From Gnetum montanum (Eukaryota; Streptophyta; Gnetopsida; Gnetales; Gnetaceae): DNA of 58,108 bases. The position numbers and the translations under genes are program-made. The DNA lies in NCBI GenBank assembly GCA_015680685.1, contig MNCI01035193.1:75281-133388 (forward strand). Reading direction: 5' to 3'. Shown one piece after another: positions 11,016-22,500 of the stretch (within the stretch, counting starts at the first letter, position 1; every line of letters starts with the position of its first letter). Under the pieces are notes generated by a model. The model worked only from the letters and a program-made list of their open reading frames with translations. It ran no database searches and was not told the origin of the DNA.

Positions 11016-11691
11016 ACATCCATAGCCTAAAAAATGTTGAAGAGTAAAGAGACCAAATGGTCAAATTTGTAAGATAGTAATAGGAGTAGCTTGTCAATGT
11101 GAACTTGGATTTGAGAAGATTGGTAGCCAAAAATAGGAATCTATCTATGGAGGAAGTTTGGTCACTTTACCAAAAGATGAACATCGAGGTAGCCACTTGA
11201 AAAAATGAGGCCATGAAGTATAAATGTGTTAAGAATCACTACAAGAAATAGGTAGGTCTCTTTAAGGAAGTAAATGAGAAGGAAATTCAATTGGCCACAG
11301 CAAAGATGAATGAGGTCCTCCAATAACTCCAATAATATGGTAGCCAATATTTGATGGTGTGAATGCCTACAACAAAGAAGAAATTTTCCTAAAGGAGTTG
11401 TAGATAGAGGAAATGATAGAGTACATGGAGCTCACCAACATCCAATATGAAAACTTGATGATGTTGATAGCAAGGAGACCAAGGTCAGAATTGGAAGAGT
11501 AGGTGGTCAACTCATACCTCCTTTACAAGGCCAAGTTCAAGCATCACAAAGAAACCAAGCAAAAGTTGGAGATAGTCAATGCAGAGCTTGAAGTTCTTAG
11601 GACTCATTTCAAAGATCAATAAGAAGTTGCTAAAACTTGGCTNGAAAGTCCTTCATCATCCCAGGAGCCTCCACCTCCTAGCATTGTTTGA
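11016..11691 (+). pseudogene. Type 2 element H: C-terminal coiled-coil part of the ORF
   Basis: Only the end of the type 2 ORF survives here. From 11084 the translation reads LRRLVAKNRNLSMEEV ... KNEAMKYKCVKNHYKK.VG ... KEVNEKEIQLATAKMNEVL. Element F has RRLVAENCNLSMEEV ... VKNHYRDQVG ... KEVNEKEIQVAKAKMN. By hand count about 47 of 79 residues are identical. Stops replace Trp and Gln codons, as expected from C-to-T decay. The end near 11691 reads SSSQEPPPPSIV then TGA. A single N at 11643 interrupts the frame. Everything upstream of the coil is missing. Confidence 0.7.
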
Positions 11692-11907
11692 TTTTCACTT
11701 TGTCTTCAACAATTAAAGGATTCCTGCTATTCATGTTTGTAAGGGTGTCTAATTTTATTTTCAAGGAAATCCATTTTTATAATTCCATACAATTCAACAC
11801 TCAGAGTTAGTTAATCATTTAATAATCTCATACTTTTTCAATTTTGTACGAAGCTCAGTCTTAATTTTGTTCACTCGAGGATGAGTTTTCACTCAGTCAT
11901 GGGGGTA
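11692..11907 (+). other. 3' leader and polypurine tract of type 2 element H
   Basis: A T-rich non-coding tract ends in CTCGAGGATGAGTTTTCACTCAG and the purine run TGGGGGTA directly before the LTR. This is the same cis block as in G, F and the type 1 elements. Confidence 0.65.
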
Positions 11908-12731
11908 TGATGAATCATTTGATTGGCTCTGTTGACAGAACCCCATTGATATAGCCTCATCAACATAGATATGTCAACAAAGTGTCTTGTCTAGCCTATA
12001 TAAATGTGTATACCCATAACATTTATAGCTTGTTAAGTCAGCAGCATAGCTAAAGTCTTGCAGTTTTCCTAGCCTAGAGTTAGAATATTTTCTAAGGACC
12101 CATAGTAGAAATTCAAGGATTATATGGATCCTTATTCGAGCATTAATTTACCTAGACACTTTGATGTGATGGTAATAAAGACAAGATTCTTGGAATTCCT
12201 TGTAGCACTTAGAATAGATTAATGTTTATCTCCATGCACTTTATTATTCATGCATTTTACATTCACATCTTTAGATAATTAAGGAACTTAATAATAACAC
12301 ATAAGTATGACCACTTTGAACATACTACTTAATGCTTGTTAATCCCAACAATGGCTATTTAGTATGCCTAACGATAGGTGCTTGATAACCTAGTAGCACT
12401 AAGGCAAGTTCAGGATGCAAATGGAAAGTGGGTTTGGATGCTTAAGTTAGGATAGTTAGATTAAGGCATTAGATAGTTAAATAGTTAATTTTCAATTAAT
12501 TATTTTTATTTCATACTCTGATTGAATAAATAAAATATAAAACATAAACAAATATGATGTGCCTTGGCTTACACTTAACCATACGAAATGAGCTTACACA
12601 AGTGAATCCAAGAACACAATGATCATAATTGTCACAATGACTTAGGGGCTAAGTCCATAGAATTTGATCAAATTGCTGGTGAATGTTTGTGATTTGTATG
12701 GTTGAGCTAAAGGGATACTTACTACTCATCA
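11908..12731 (+). repeat. LTR after type 2 element H (824 bp)
   Basis: Starts TGATGAATCATTTGATTGG after the polypurine tract and ends GGATACTTACTACTCATCA. It contains CTATATAAATG near 11995 and GGTAATAAAGAC near 12172. Its start differs from the other subfamilies. Confidence 0.8.
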
Positions 12732-13119
12732 TTTTCCAATGCACTCTTTGGATTCTAGGCATTGATAGGCTGAGAAGACAAGGTAGGATAATTATCCATT
12801 ATCCTCCATGGTTCTTTTTATGAGTTTTGATGATGGTTAATTAGTCCTTGGAAGGGGTTAGAACTATTTTGAAAATGAATTTATTTCTCTAATTCCTTTC
12901 ATCATGACTTAACTAGCTTTAAACTGTCAAATCATATTAAAAAATAATTAAATTTCGTACTTCAAATCAAGATTTTACATCTTAAAATGGTAAAATAATG
13001 GCTTAAAAACTAAATATGGGATTTTTTAAGTTAAATATGATCATTTGATTATGTCCAAAGGGTCCAAATCTATTAGGAATGACTCTTATTTCATTGAAAA
13101 TGGATATCGAAATTAAAAG
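12732..13119. other. Spacer left of element E; no gene seen
   Basis: AT-rich, no ORF or repeat end recognised. If element E is read as one insertion, this segment was once contiguous with the 5S-like fragment right of 34604. The last five bases (AAAAG, 13115-13119) are the proposed target duplication. Confidence 0.4.
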
Positions 13120-13646
13120 CGATGAATCATGTTTTGACACACTCTGATATCAGATACTCGATATCGGAGTCCAAGATGTGATGTCGAATATCTAATATTG
13201 TGGGGTATATGCTGACTTATAAATATAGTGCTTGGGCTTATGATTTTCATATAGTTTTTGTCATAGATAGCAAAGCTCTTGCAGGTTGTTGTTTTTAGAG
13301 TTAGAATATTTTTTAAGTGTCTACAACAGGAGTCTAAGTGTGTATGAACCTTTATTCGAGCATTGATGTACCTAAGCATATTAGTATGATGGGAATAAAG
13401 ATAACCCCTTTTGATAATCCTTGCAGCATTAAGAATAGATTAATGTTTCCTTTAACGCATTTATTATTCATGCACTTTACTTTATTGAATTTTAATTAAG
13501 TAGTTAATTTTTAGTTATTAATGAACATAATCACGACCACTTCAAGCATATGTGTAGCACTTGGTAATCTAGAAATGCTTAACATTTGGTAATTTAGCAG
13601 TGTTACATGCATTCAAGATGTATCCAAGAGACTGGGAATAGGTACT
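13120..13646 (+). repeat. 5' LTR of element E, first part (interrupted)
   Basis: Starts CGATGAATCATG, a decayed TGATGAATCATG, and aligns closely with the LTR at 33852-34604 through U3, TATA (ACTTATAAATATAGTG), AATAAAG and downstream sequence. It stops at GGGAATAGGTACT where LTR A begins. Its remaining end lies at 29662-29788. About 190 bases present in the partner LTR (34295-34480) are missing at the break. Confidence 0.8.
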
Positions 13647-13777
13647 TGATAAATTGTGTTTTTCATATGCTCCAATATTAGCATGGACACGATATCAGGT
13701 ACACAATATCAGGTACATGATATCACAACCCAGGATGTGATATCATAGATTGGATATCACAGGGTTACTCCCAAGTC

Positions 13778-13785
13778 TATAAATA
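13778..13785 (+). promoter_or_regulatory. LTR TATA box of element A
   Basis: TATAAATA lies about 130 bases after the LTR start and just downstream of a cluster of GATATC palindromes. It is the probable promoter for the genomic RNA. Confidence 0.6.
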
Positions 13786-13956
13786 CAATGCCCAAGTGCA
13801 CAATTGGAAGTAAGTTTTTAGTAATCAAGTAGCGAAACTCTTGTAGTTTTTCCATTTGAAACTTAGAATATTTTCCAAGTGCATGCAGCATGAGGTCTAA
13901 GTGTGAACAGATCTTAATTCAAGCATTGATGTACTTGAACACATCATTGTGTTGGC

Positions 13957-13962
13957 AATAAA
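13957..13962 (+). terminator. Putative polyadenylation signal in LTR A
   Basis: AATAAA within GGCAATAAAGATGA, about 180 bases after the TATA box. An AATAAAG block at the same place occurs in nearly all LTRs of the window (for example 7771, 12174, 13395, 34063, 42887), so it probably marks the end of the R region. Confidence 0.5.
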
Positions 13963-14526
13963 GATGAACTCTTTGATCCAATCCTTGTAGCACTTGAGAC
14001 TTTCTTTCTTATGCATTTATATTTCATGCAATTCACATAAATATTATTTATGTACTAATTAATTTTAATTAATCAAGAAAATCATTAAGATGCACAAGCA
14101 TGACCCCTTTGAACATATGTGTGACACTTGGTAGCTCAGAAATGGTTAGCGTTTGACAACCTAGTAGTGTTGCACAAAGTTTAGGATGTGTTCAAGAAGT
14201 GGGAATGGTTACTTGTGTTAGGCTAGATTAGACTATAGTTTACTTAGCAATTAATCACTCTCCCTTTTAATCACTCTTACTTTTATTCTTGTTCTAGGTG
14301 AGTAATTCCATAAAAACACAAAATAATGAAAATCTTATGCCTCAGTCACACTTAATCATACAATTGCATTCCACAAGTGGGATTAGGAAGACAAAAAATG
14401 AATAATATGCACACACTATTTAGCTGTAATGTACTTAGTAATTATAGTTTGTGGAATTTGACTGGATTTCACGTGAACGATTGTGATTCGTATGGTTGGG
14501 AGTAGGGGTACCTTATCGCTCATCAG

Positions 14527-14545
14527 TGGCATTGTTGCTAGGGAC
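14527..14545 (+). other. Primer-binding site, tRNA-Asp type (element A)
   Basis: TGGCATTGTTGCTAGGGAC starts one base after the LTR. The complement of the plant tRNA-Asp 3' end is TGGCGCCGTTGCCGGGGAC; 14 of 19 bases agree and all five differences are C-to-T or G-to-A. tRNA-Asp priming is typical of the Athila/Tat group. Confidence 0.8.
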
Positions 14546-14688
14546 TATAGTTCTTCTTGCACTATCTAAACCTCATGAAATTTAGTAACCTTGTTGTTCA
14601 AACCCTAAGAGTTAAATCTTAGGAAAACAAAAATTATTATTATTATCATTAAATTAAATCTTAAATGCACACTGTTTATTAACACAAA

Positions 14689-16957
14689 ATGTCTTCTTCT
14701 CATAGAAGCCCATCTTTGCCTAGAGTAGTTCAAGTGTCTCAACAATACCAAGTGGTATATGCTCATCCTGATGAGTATGTACTAGACTTTACCTTCATCT
14801 TACATCAAGATGAACTAATGTGATGGCACGATATGGAAGGTAACATTGTGTTGTCACTTAACCGATCTGTTCTAGCAATGCTCTAGCTAATGCTAGCATG
14901 ACATGGGCTTCAACATCTCCATGGAGAATATGAGATGTGAGATCCCAACTCAAGGGATTATCATCCCACTAAAGTGCAAGGATTAAGGGATTGTCAGCTG
15001 GAGCACCAACATGAGCTTATGAAAGGTAAGGGTTGAAATACCTTTTCACCAACACTTGGTCCAATTGATGAAGGCAACCACTTCTTTAGTGATTCTCCTC
15101 TCTTTGAATTTGTTCAAGGAGCCCTCAACTAGAATGTACAATCTACAACCCATGATCTAGGTCTTGGTCAAAATGAATCCAATGACAAAAATGGATTTGG
15201 AGAAGCAAGTTAGGAGAAGGGGGATAAAAGAGATCATGATCGCAATCAAATATGGAAGTTAGGAGAAGGGGGACAAATATGGAAGGATGATAGGCATCAA
15301 CATGGAGCAAGTTTCCCCTTCTTCTTCCCCTTCATCATCTGGTTTAGATCGTGGCCACAGAAGGAATAACCATGATAGAGGTGATCGACGAGACTAGAAA
15401 AATAGAAGGGATCATCAAGACAATCATGACCGAAGACATGGGTAATCCAGAGAGGCCCATCATCAAGAAAGAAGGGCTAGTAGAGAACATTGTAGGAACC
15501 AACATCATGGCCTTGATGAACCTCTACTTGCTACTCAAGGCATGTTGAATATTGCAGAGGCTATGAGGATTCCAGCAAGGCATGTGAAGGACAATAGAAT
15601 AAAGAGGCTAGATATGAAAAACATCCTTCAATTTGAGGGAGGATATGATGCTGATCCACAAAATCATCTCTAGGCCTTTCAAGATGCATGTGCCTTGTAG
15701 AATATTGACAAAAATAGCAAAAGTTGAAATTATTTTCAAGGACACTCATAAAGGAAGCAAAAAATTGGTATCGATCCTTGGAACCAGAATTAATTAGGTG
15801 GTGGAGTACGATGTTGGAATTATTCAATGACAAATATCAAATGTACTCCTAAGTTTCCAATCTAAGAAAATAAATTCAAGGGTGGAAACAAGGAAATCAT
15901 GAGCCCTTGGGTGTTGCTTTTGGCTAATACTACTCTCTGTTTGCATAGGTGTCCTGGACATGGATACTCTTAGCTTGAAACCAGGAAAACCCTTGGTGTC
16001 TATGCCTAAGGGAGATTGATGGAGTTGAGCACCTGTTGGATTCAAAAATTAATTGAGTAGGTAGCTAAGAATGAGGGAGAACTGAGAAAACATGAAAGTG
16101 CAGAAGAATACAATAGGAACCCTTCTATTCAAAAAAAGAGGGTTCGATTTTGTGACAATGATGATGAATTCGCTAGAGATGAGGTGGTTAATTAGAAAAC
16201 CTTACCATTCCAAAAATTACAATAAAAAATTAGGGCTAAGGTTTACCAATTATGGGACTCCATGAATAATAGGTTTCAAGCTATTCTAAAAATTGCTAAA
16301 GAGTCCAAAGAACAAAGTGGTGAGTGTGAGCGCCAGAGGCGTAAGAAGGCTAAATGTGCCATATCTAAAGGTAAAGGTAAGATGGTTGTGGATAGTAACT
16401 TTGATGATGGTGGTGGGTGTAATGTCTACCAATATGAACATCCTAAGGAATGTTATTTAGTTGTATCACACTTGCAAGAATCTAGGGTGTATGCCTTACA
16501 TCGACAACTTGCACAAAGGCAAATGCCCAAAAGATTCTCTTATCCACAAGGTAATCCTCAACAGTTCCACCAACCATAGCAATACTATCCAAGTGGAAAT
16601 ACTCAAAAATCCTATGAATTATACCAGCAGTGGTAGCAACCACAATCATGGGCATTATGACCTCCAAGACAACAATACCCTTATTGACAACTAGATCCCT
16701 ACAGTTACTATGTTTAGCAACCTTCATCTCCAAGGGACTCCTCTGGTCATGTTTCTGCTTATCAATCTCACCACTATCCTCTTGAAACATATCAAGTGCC
16801 CTATCCAAGTAGGGATGCCACCTACTATCCTCATGCCTCCTACACAACTACCACCTGCTCCATCCATGCATGGTGAATTGCCTACACAACCACAACAAAG
16901 GAACACTACGAGGATAGTTAACCTACAATTAGTTAATCCATCTAGTGGATCAGAATA
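14689..16957 (+). pseudogene. gag of Athila-like element A
   Basis: The start ATGTCTTCTTCTCATAGAAG is conserved in element E. The N-terminus reads YQVVYAHPDEYVLDFTFIL, a block shared by all type 1 gag copies. A Ser/Arg/His-rich linker follows (about 15320-15480), then the capsid-like part IKRLDMKNI..FEGGYDADPQ (15600-15660) and the segment NRFQAILKIAKESKEQ (16262-16310). Near 16418 comes a Cys/His segment (CNVYQYEHPKECYLVVSH) that is not a standard CCHC knuckle. The C-terminus is rich in Pro, Tyr, Gln and Ser. Gag forms the virus-like particle. The frame is broken by many stops and at least one frameshift near 15350. Copies B, D and E align throughout. Confidence 0.85.
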
Positions 16958-17089
16958 ACCAACAAAGAAAAGATCCTTTTTTCGACCTCATAGTCCACTA
17001 AAGCCCTTGGACACATAAGTGGTTGGTAACCTTGTTCCTCCATGTTCCTCTATTTCCTCTTTATCTGAGTCCCCTTCAAACCAAAATCC

Positions 17090-20000
17090 CTCTCGAATCC
17101 ATACTATAATGCTAACACATGCTGTATCTGATTGGATTCGAGTTGGTAACTTGCCCAAAAATTAGCTGATCTTGGAAGTCCCCTAGTTTACTTGAAAATT
17201 GCTAGGAATGAGCCTTGTAAATATTTTCTTGACTCTAGCTTCATTGTTAATATGATCTTGCATGAGATGTACACACTGTGGAACCTTCCTCCCTTGAAGA
17301 AGAGAAACATCCAGCTAGAACTGTTGTACCAGTCCATCACTGTTCCATTGGGACTAGTTGAGGACATTGTCACCACCATTTATGGGTGGTCATATTCCAT
17401 TGGTTTCTTAGTAATAAAAGTGGAGAACTACAAGTGGGACATTCCAATTATTATGGGAAGGGTGTGGCTAAGTACTATTGATGCCAAAATGGGCATTAGA
17501 GATATTTCCTTGGAAATATAAAAGAAAATAAATTTGAAAAGATCGAGAAGAAGAGAGTTCCACGTATCACATATAGTGATTCAAGGTGCCATTGTGTGTA
17601 GAAGCTATGGTTAGTAAAGCAAACATCTATCTCTACATGCAGGCAATGTGCACCAGAAGCTGAGATCTAGAGATGTCTGTATGCAACAACCACAAAACAA
17701 GAGAGCACCTAGTGGCTAACAACTAATGCTAGCAACATCAAATTATGCATGGAACCTACTAAGGGCCTAATATACAAGTATGTTGCAAGTATGAATGAAC
17801 TTGAGCAAGTTCATCACTAGCTCTCTAAAGGAGCAAATGATGATGTCAATTGGGATGAGCTAGAAATTCCTAAAAATTTTAGACAAGAACCCCTTGAATT
17901 GAAGATGCTACTAGCTGGAATGGAGTATGCATTTTTGAAAAATGAAAAATTGGTTATCATTAATGCCAAGCTTGCTACAGAACAGAAGAAAAAGTTGATA
18001 AAAGTTGTGAAAGAGTGGTTAGTAGCCTTTGATTGGTCATATTCTGAACTCAATGGGATAGATCTAAGAATATTCCAGCACTAGATATACATGGACCCCA
18101 CTATCAAGCCGAAACAATAGCCACAATAGCATTTGAATCCCAAATTAAAGAAGATTATCAAAGAGGAGATTGAACAACTCCTTAAGGTAGGATTCATCTA
18201 CCCTGTTGCAGATAGTGAATGGGTTAGACCACTTGTTATTGGATCAAAGAAAGGAGGCAAATGGTAGGTATGTACTAATTTTCAATTATTTAACATGGCA
18301 ACTTTCAAAGATCATTTTCTATTGCCTTTTGTTGACCAAGTGTTGGACACTATTTCTGGGCATTGTTATTATAGCTTTCTTGATGGTTATAGTGGCTATA
18401 ACCAGATTTAGATTGCACCAGAGGACTAGGCAAAGACAACTTTCACAAGTCTTTGGAAAACTTTTGCATACTAATAGATGCCATTTGGTCTATGTAATGC
18501 CCTAGCTAGATTTCAATGATTAGCTCTCAGCATTTTCCAACAACAGATTAGTAGCAAGGTAAAAGTCTTTATGTATGATTTTTCTACCTATGAAGCTACG
18601 TTCAAGCAAACTCTAGATCATCTTGAGCAGGTGTTGAAAATATGTATCGAAACAAACCTCCAGCCCAATTGGCAAAAGAGCCATCTTATGGTCTAGGAAG
18701 GTGTAGTCTTGGGGCATCATATTTCAAAAGTAGAAATTGAGGTGGACCTTGAAAAAATAAGGGTCATCCAAGGAATAACCCATCAACTTGAAATAGTCAA
18801 AGAAGTGTAGTCATTCCTTGGTCATACTAGCTACTACTGGCGCTTCATTTAGAATTTTTCCAAAATCGCCAAGCCATTGGTGGAATTAACAAAGAAGGAT
18901 GCATTGTTCATTTGGACCCCTGCATGTGAAGTAGTATTTTAACAATTGAAGCAAAATCTTGTTGAATCTCCCATTCTTCAAGTACCAAATTGGTCCAGAC
19001 TATTTCATGTGATGATCGATGCATCGAATTATGTTTTTGGGGCAGTGCTAATGCAAATGGATGATCAAAAACGTCCATATTACATTCATTGCATAAGCTA
19101 GAGAATTGCAGGTGCACAATGAAACTACACCACCACAAAAAAGGAGTTAATGGTAGTGGTGTTTACTGTAGAGAAGTTCAAGCACTATGTGCTTGGCTAC
19201 AAAGTGTTTGTGCATATAGATCATAGTGCCATCAAATTTCTAATGAACAGACCAATGGTGAGCCCCCATGTCATATGGTGGCTCATGATTTTGTAGGAAT
19301 TTGATCTCACGATGGTAGATCATAAAGGTGTGGAGAATGTGGTCATAGATCACTTATTGTGACTAAGATAGGACAACAAGAAGAAAGAGAGCTCTTTATC
19401 TGATCAATTCCTTGATGAATCTCTCCTTGCTAGTGTTATTAATGCACAAATTCCTACTGAACCAAAATGGTATGACATCATCCTCACTTATTTACTCAAG
19501 CAAGAACTATTATAAGGACTGGACACTAGAAAGAAACAACAGTTTTTTCACTGGGTCAAGTATTTCATGGACATTAATGAAAACCTTTATAAAGTTTGTC
19601 TCGATTGCCTAGTGCGTTGTGTGTCCTTGATATAGATCAAATGTGTGTTCTTTAGGATGCTCACAAAGGTCCTTGTGGGGGCCATTATGTTTGGAGACAC
19701 ATGACCATAAAAATTTTCATGATAGGGTGTTATTGGCCAACAATCTTTAGGGATGCACACCAATTTCTCCATGCTTGTGATCATTGCTAGAGGGACGGTG
19801 GAATGATAGCTCAAATGGAGGAGCCACAACAATGGATAAAACCTCTTGAGCCATTCAATATTTGGGGCATTAACTTTATGGATCCCATTGCACCTTTATC
19901 AAATGGACATGTCTATAATAATTGTACTTGACTATTGTACTAAGTGGGCAGAAGCAGTAGCCATCATCGAATGTACATCCACCACTATTGCTTGATTTGT

Positions 20001-20461
20001 ACAACAAAACATCGTAAATAGGTTTACGGTACCTCATGTGTTAATTTCTGATAATGGAAATCATATTACAGGTGCCACTTTCTAGAAATTGATGCAATGC
20101 TTGGGGGTTGAACATAAACTCACAACTCCATATCACCCCCAAGCCAATGGTCAAGCTAAGGTCACTAATTGGGAGATTACAAAAATTTTAACATGTACCA
20201 TTGGGAAGTACCAAAGGGACTAGAGCACTAAATTAAATGACATCCTTTGGACCTATCGCTTCACATGGAAAATTCATGTTTCAACTAGGATACAAGGTTC
20301 TTTATAGGAATCCTACACATGTACCCCAATGAACCAAATTTCAAACATTGTGGGAAGGACCTTACATCATTGATGAGACTTTTTCATCTAGGGCCATGAT
20401 CATCTACAAACTTGATAGCCCAGACAAGAAGCAACTAGTCAACATTCAATAAATAAAACCT
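17090..20461 (+). pseudogene. pol of element A: protease, RT, RNase H, integrase (Athila-like)
   Basis: Protease (17192-17521): FLDSSFIVNMI, a decayed LDSG..VNLI active site. The pre-RT linker (17899-18100) contains DWSYSELNGID. RT follows: FLDGYSGYNQI near 18370, then FMYDFSTY near 18570, where the catalytic MDD has become MYD. RNase H shows DASNYVFGAVL (19020) and GYKVFVHIDHSAIKFL (19195). Integrase shows a zinc-binding HHCC region (19650-19790), the first DDE segment at WGINFMDPI (19865), SDNGNHIT (20050) and YHPQANGQ (20130). In B, about 230 bases follow WAYR.TW; they are missing here near 20275. The reading frame has many stops. Element order and motifs fit Athila (Ty3/gypsy). The element cannot move on its own. 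Confidence 0.85.
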
Positions 20462-22172
20462 TTCCATGAGGCCAAGCCAACCAATGCAACAAACACCTCG
20501 TCAGATGGACAACCACGCTCAATCTTTCGAATCTCTCCCTTCCAACCTAGTCATGGGGGAGATGGCTGCCCATATAAATACCTTAGGTAGCTTCTAAGTT
20601 TTTGACTTTTTTGTTTTACAACTTTTTATTTTCATTTTCTTTGTTTTACATTTTTTTTACATATTTGTATTTTTAAGGTTTTTTTACATTATCGATTAAT
20701 ATATTCAATATTTATTGTCTCCTATTTTACTTTCTTTTATGGTTATATTTTCTTGTGTTTGATGTATTTTTCTACTTTTTCTACTAATAAGGTGGTAGGT
20801 ACAATGGTAATGCACTACTCGATGGTGGTATGTTTTATTTGTAATTTGATTGTTAATGTATGATTTCTGATTTTGAATGTCTTTATTGATGACTAGGACA
20901 TGGTTTCTTTTCATATAATAGGTAGTGAGTCCACATCATCCACCCATCCACATACTCTATGATTTTTCTTGTTTTGGATGTGTGTAGTCTCTTCTTCATT
21001 GATGCAACTTTAATAAATTGGTGACTTGTGTAGTTTCTGAAATTGGATAGGAATCAAAGGCTTGGATAGGATGTGGCTTCAAAGAGATGTAGTATTCTTT
21101 GTGCTTTTCTATTTCCTATGTGCAGGAGTGTTCTTGTAAGCTTCTCACTATTCCACATCATTTCACAATAGGAAGTCAAATAAGTCCTTGCATGGTGTGG
21201 TCCTCATCACAAAAAAAGAAAGAAAGAAAGAAAGATGAGGATTCAAAGCACACACCTTGAACAAAATAAATGCAAAAAATGCATGGATCTTTGCATGGTG
21301 TGGTTCCTATCCAAAAAAAAAAAAAACATGGGAATTCAAAGCACACCCCTTAGACCAAATAAAAGAACTATAAGCACTAGTTATGAGACTTATCTTGTCT
21401 CCTCTAACTAAGGTTCTTACTTACTTCCTATTTTCACTCCAATTTGAAATGGTGGTTGTTTTGTGGGAGCATTTTTATGTCTTAGGGGATGGACTAGCTT
21501 TAGAATGTCAATGCAAAGTCACTAAAAGTGGTTAGCTTTGATTTGGACTAAGGAAGGATCCTACGAAGTTAATTAATCATAAACTCTATAAGATATTGTA
21601 TGTGACCATAATTAGGAACTCCATTCCACTTTCTCTATCATCCAACTATGCTTTTCATGCCTCACCTCACTGTCAATTTCAAGTTTTGGTTCAATGTTCT
21701 GGTTTGATGTGTCAGGTTTGTTAGTTAGTTACTTTTGAGTTTTTGCACTTAACTTTCCATAACCATTAATCATCCATGGAGCCCATGGACTTCTTGGTTT
21801 GAAGTTATGCAAGGGCATAAAAGGCCTGTGCCTACTTTGGGAAGGACCCACTTACATATCTTTTGGTTTGGTTAAGTTAAGTTCTTTACCCTTAGACATT
21901 ATTACAATCAAATTCTTTTTATTTATCCCATCCATGTCATCCAATTGTACACATGTTCACAACTGTTTGTAATGAACTTCTTTTTATTGTTGTGAATACC
22001 CTCTTTCCAATACTCCTTGTGCCAAGCTTTTCCTGAATTGTATGAATTACTTCTCTTATTTAACCTATTCATCAGTCTTTCCACTAAAAATATCAAGCAA
22101 TTAATCTATCACAATCACAACTTGGTTAGATAAAATCACTGATGAGACAAGGTATTCAACCCCTATTTGTTG
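20462..22172 (+). other. 3' non-coding region of element A, cut before its 3' LTR
   Basis: It starts around the conserved CTAGTCATGGGGGAGATGG and continues with T-rich tracts. Comparison with element C (minus strand 41937-39935) shows that A keeps the region to about 22160 (GAGACAAGGTATTCAAC) but lacks the last ~450 bases, the polypurine tract and the 3' LTR. At about 22172 it joins element B in opposite orientation. No env-like ORF is convincing. Confidence 0.7.
21190..21352 (+). repeat. Tandem two-unit repeat in the 3' region
   Basis: Two units of about 105 bases. Each contains CTTTGCATGGTGTGGTTCC or a variant, a purine or A-run (AAAGAAAGAAAG in unit 1, A14 in unit 2), then GGAATTCAAAGCACACCCC and ACCAAATAAA or a variant. 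GGTGTG and CACACC, and TTCC and GGAA, can pair across the A-rich loop. The minus-strand copy at 41150-41320 has two units as well; D shows one near 43540-43620. Confidence 0.6.
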
Positions 22173-22500
22173 TACTTGCCACCTTATTAGTAGAAAAAGT
22201 AGGAAAACACATCAAACATAAGCAACATAACTATAAAAGAAAGTAAAAGAGTAGACAATAGATATTGAATATATTAAAATTGGTGTAAAATAAAAACTAA
22301 GAAAAGACCAATAACCTTAAAAATACAAATATGTAAAATAAAGAAGATAAAAACAAAAAGTTGTAAAACCAAAAATGTGTAAAACAAAAAGGTCAAAAAT
22401 TGAGGAGCCACCTAAGGGTGTTAGTATGGGTGGCCATCTCCCCCACAACTAATTTGGAAGGGAGAGATCTAAAAGATTGAGCATGGTTGTCCATCTGATG
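22173..22500 (-). other. 3' non-coding region of element B, truncated
   Basis: Reverse complement of the T-rich start of the 3' region (compare A at 20530-20840). It breaks at about 22173 into element A sequence. About 1.9 kb of the usual 3' region and the 3' LTR are absent. Confidence 0.7.

Larger units (their letters stand above)
13647..14525 (+). repeat. 5' LTR of element A (879 bp)
   Basis: Starts TGATAAATTGTG and ends GGGGTACCTTATCGCTCATCA. U3 holds four GATATC palindromes between 13691 and 13758, then TATAAATA (13778-13785) and AATAAA (13957-13962). The primer-binding site follows at once. The start resembles LTR B (28776-29661) rather than its host LTR, showing that A inserted into E. 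Confidence 0.9.

Noticed and set aside
16482-16847. Minus-strand frame of 121 codons within gag of A
   Set aside because: Antisense shadow of the gag tail. The matching antisense frame in B (26521-26772) arises from the same low-complexity codons.
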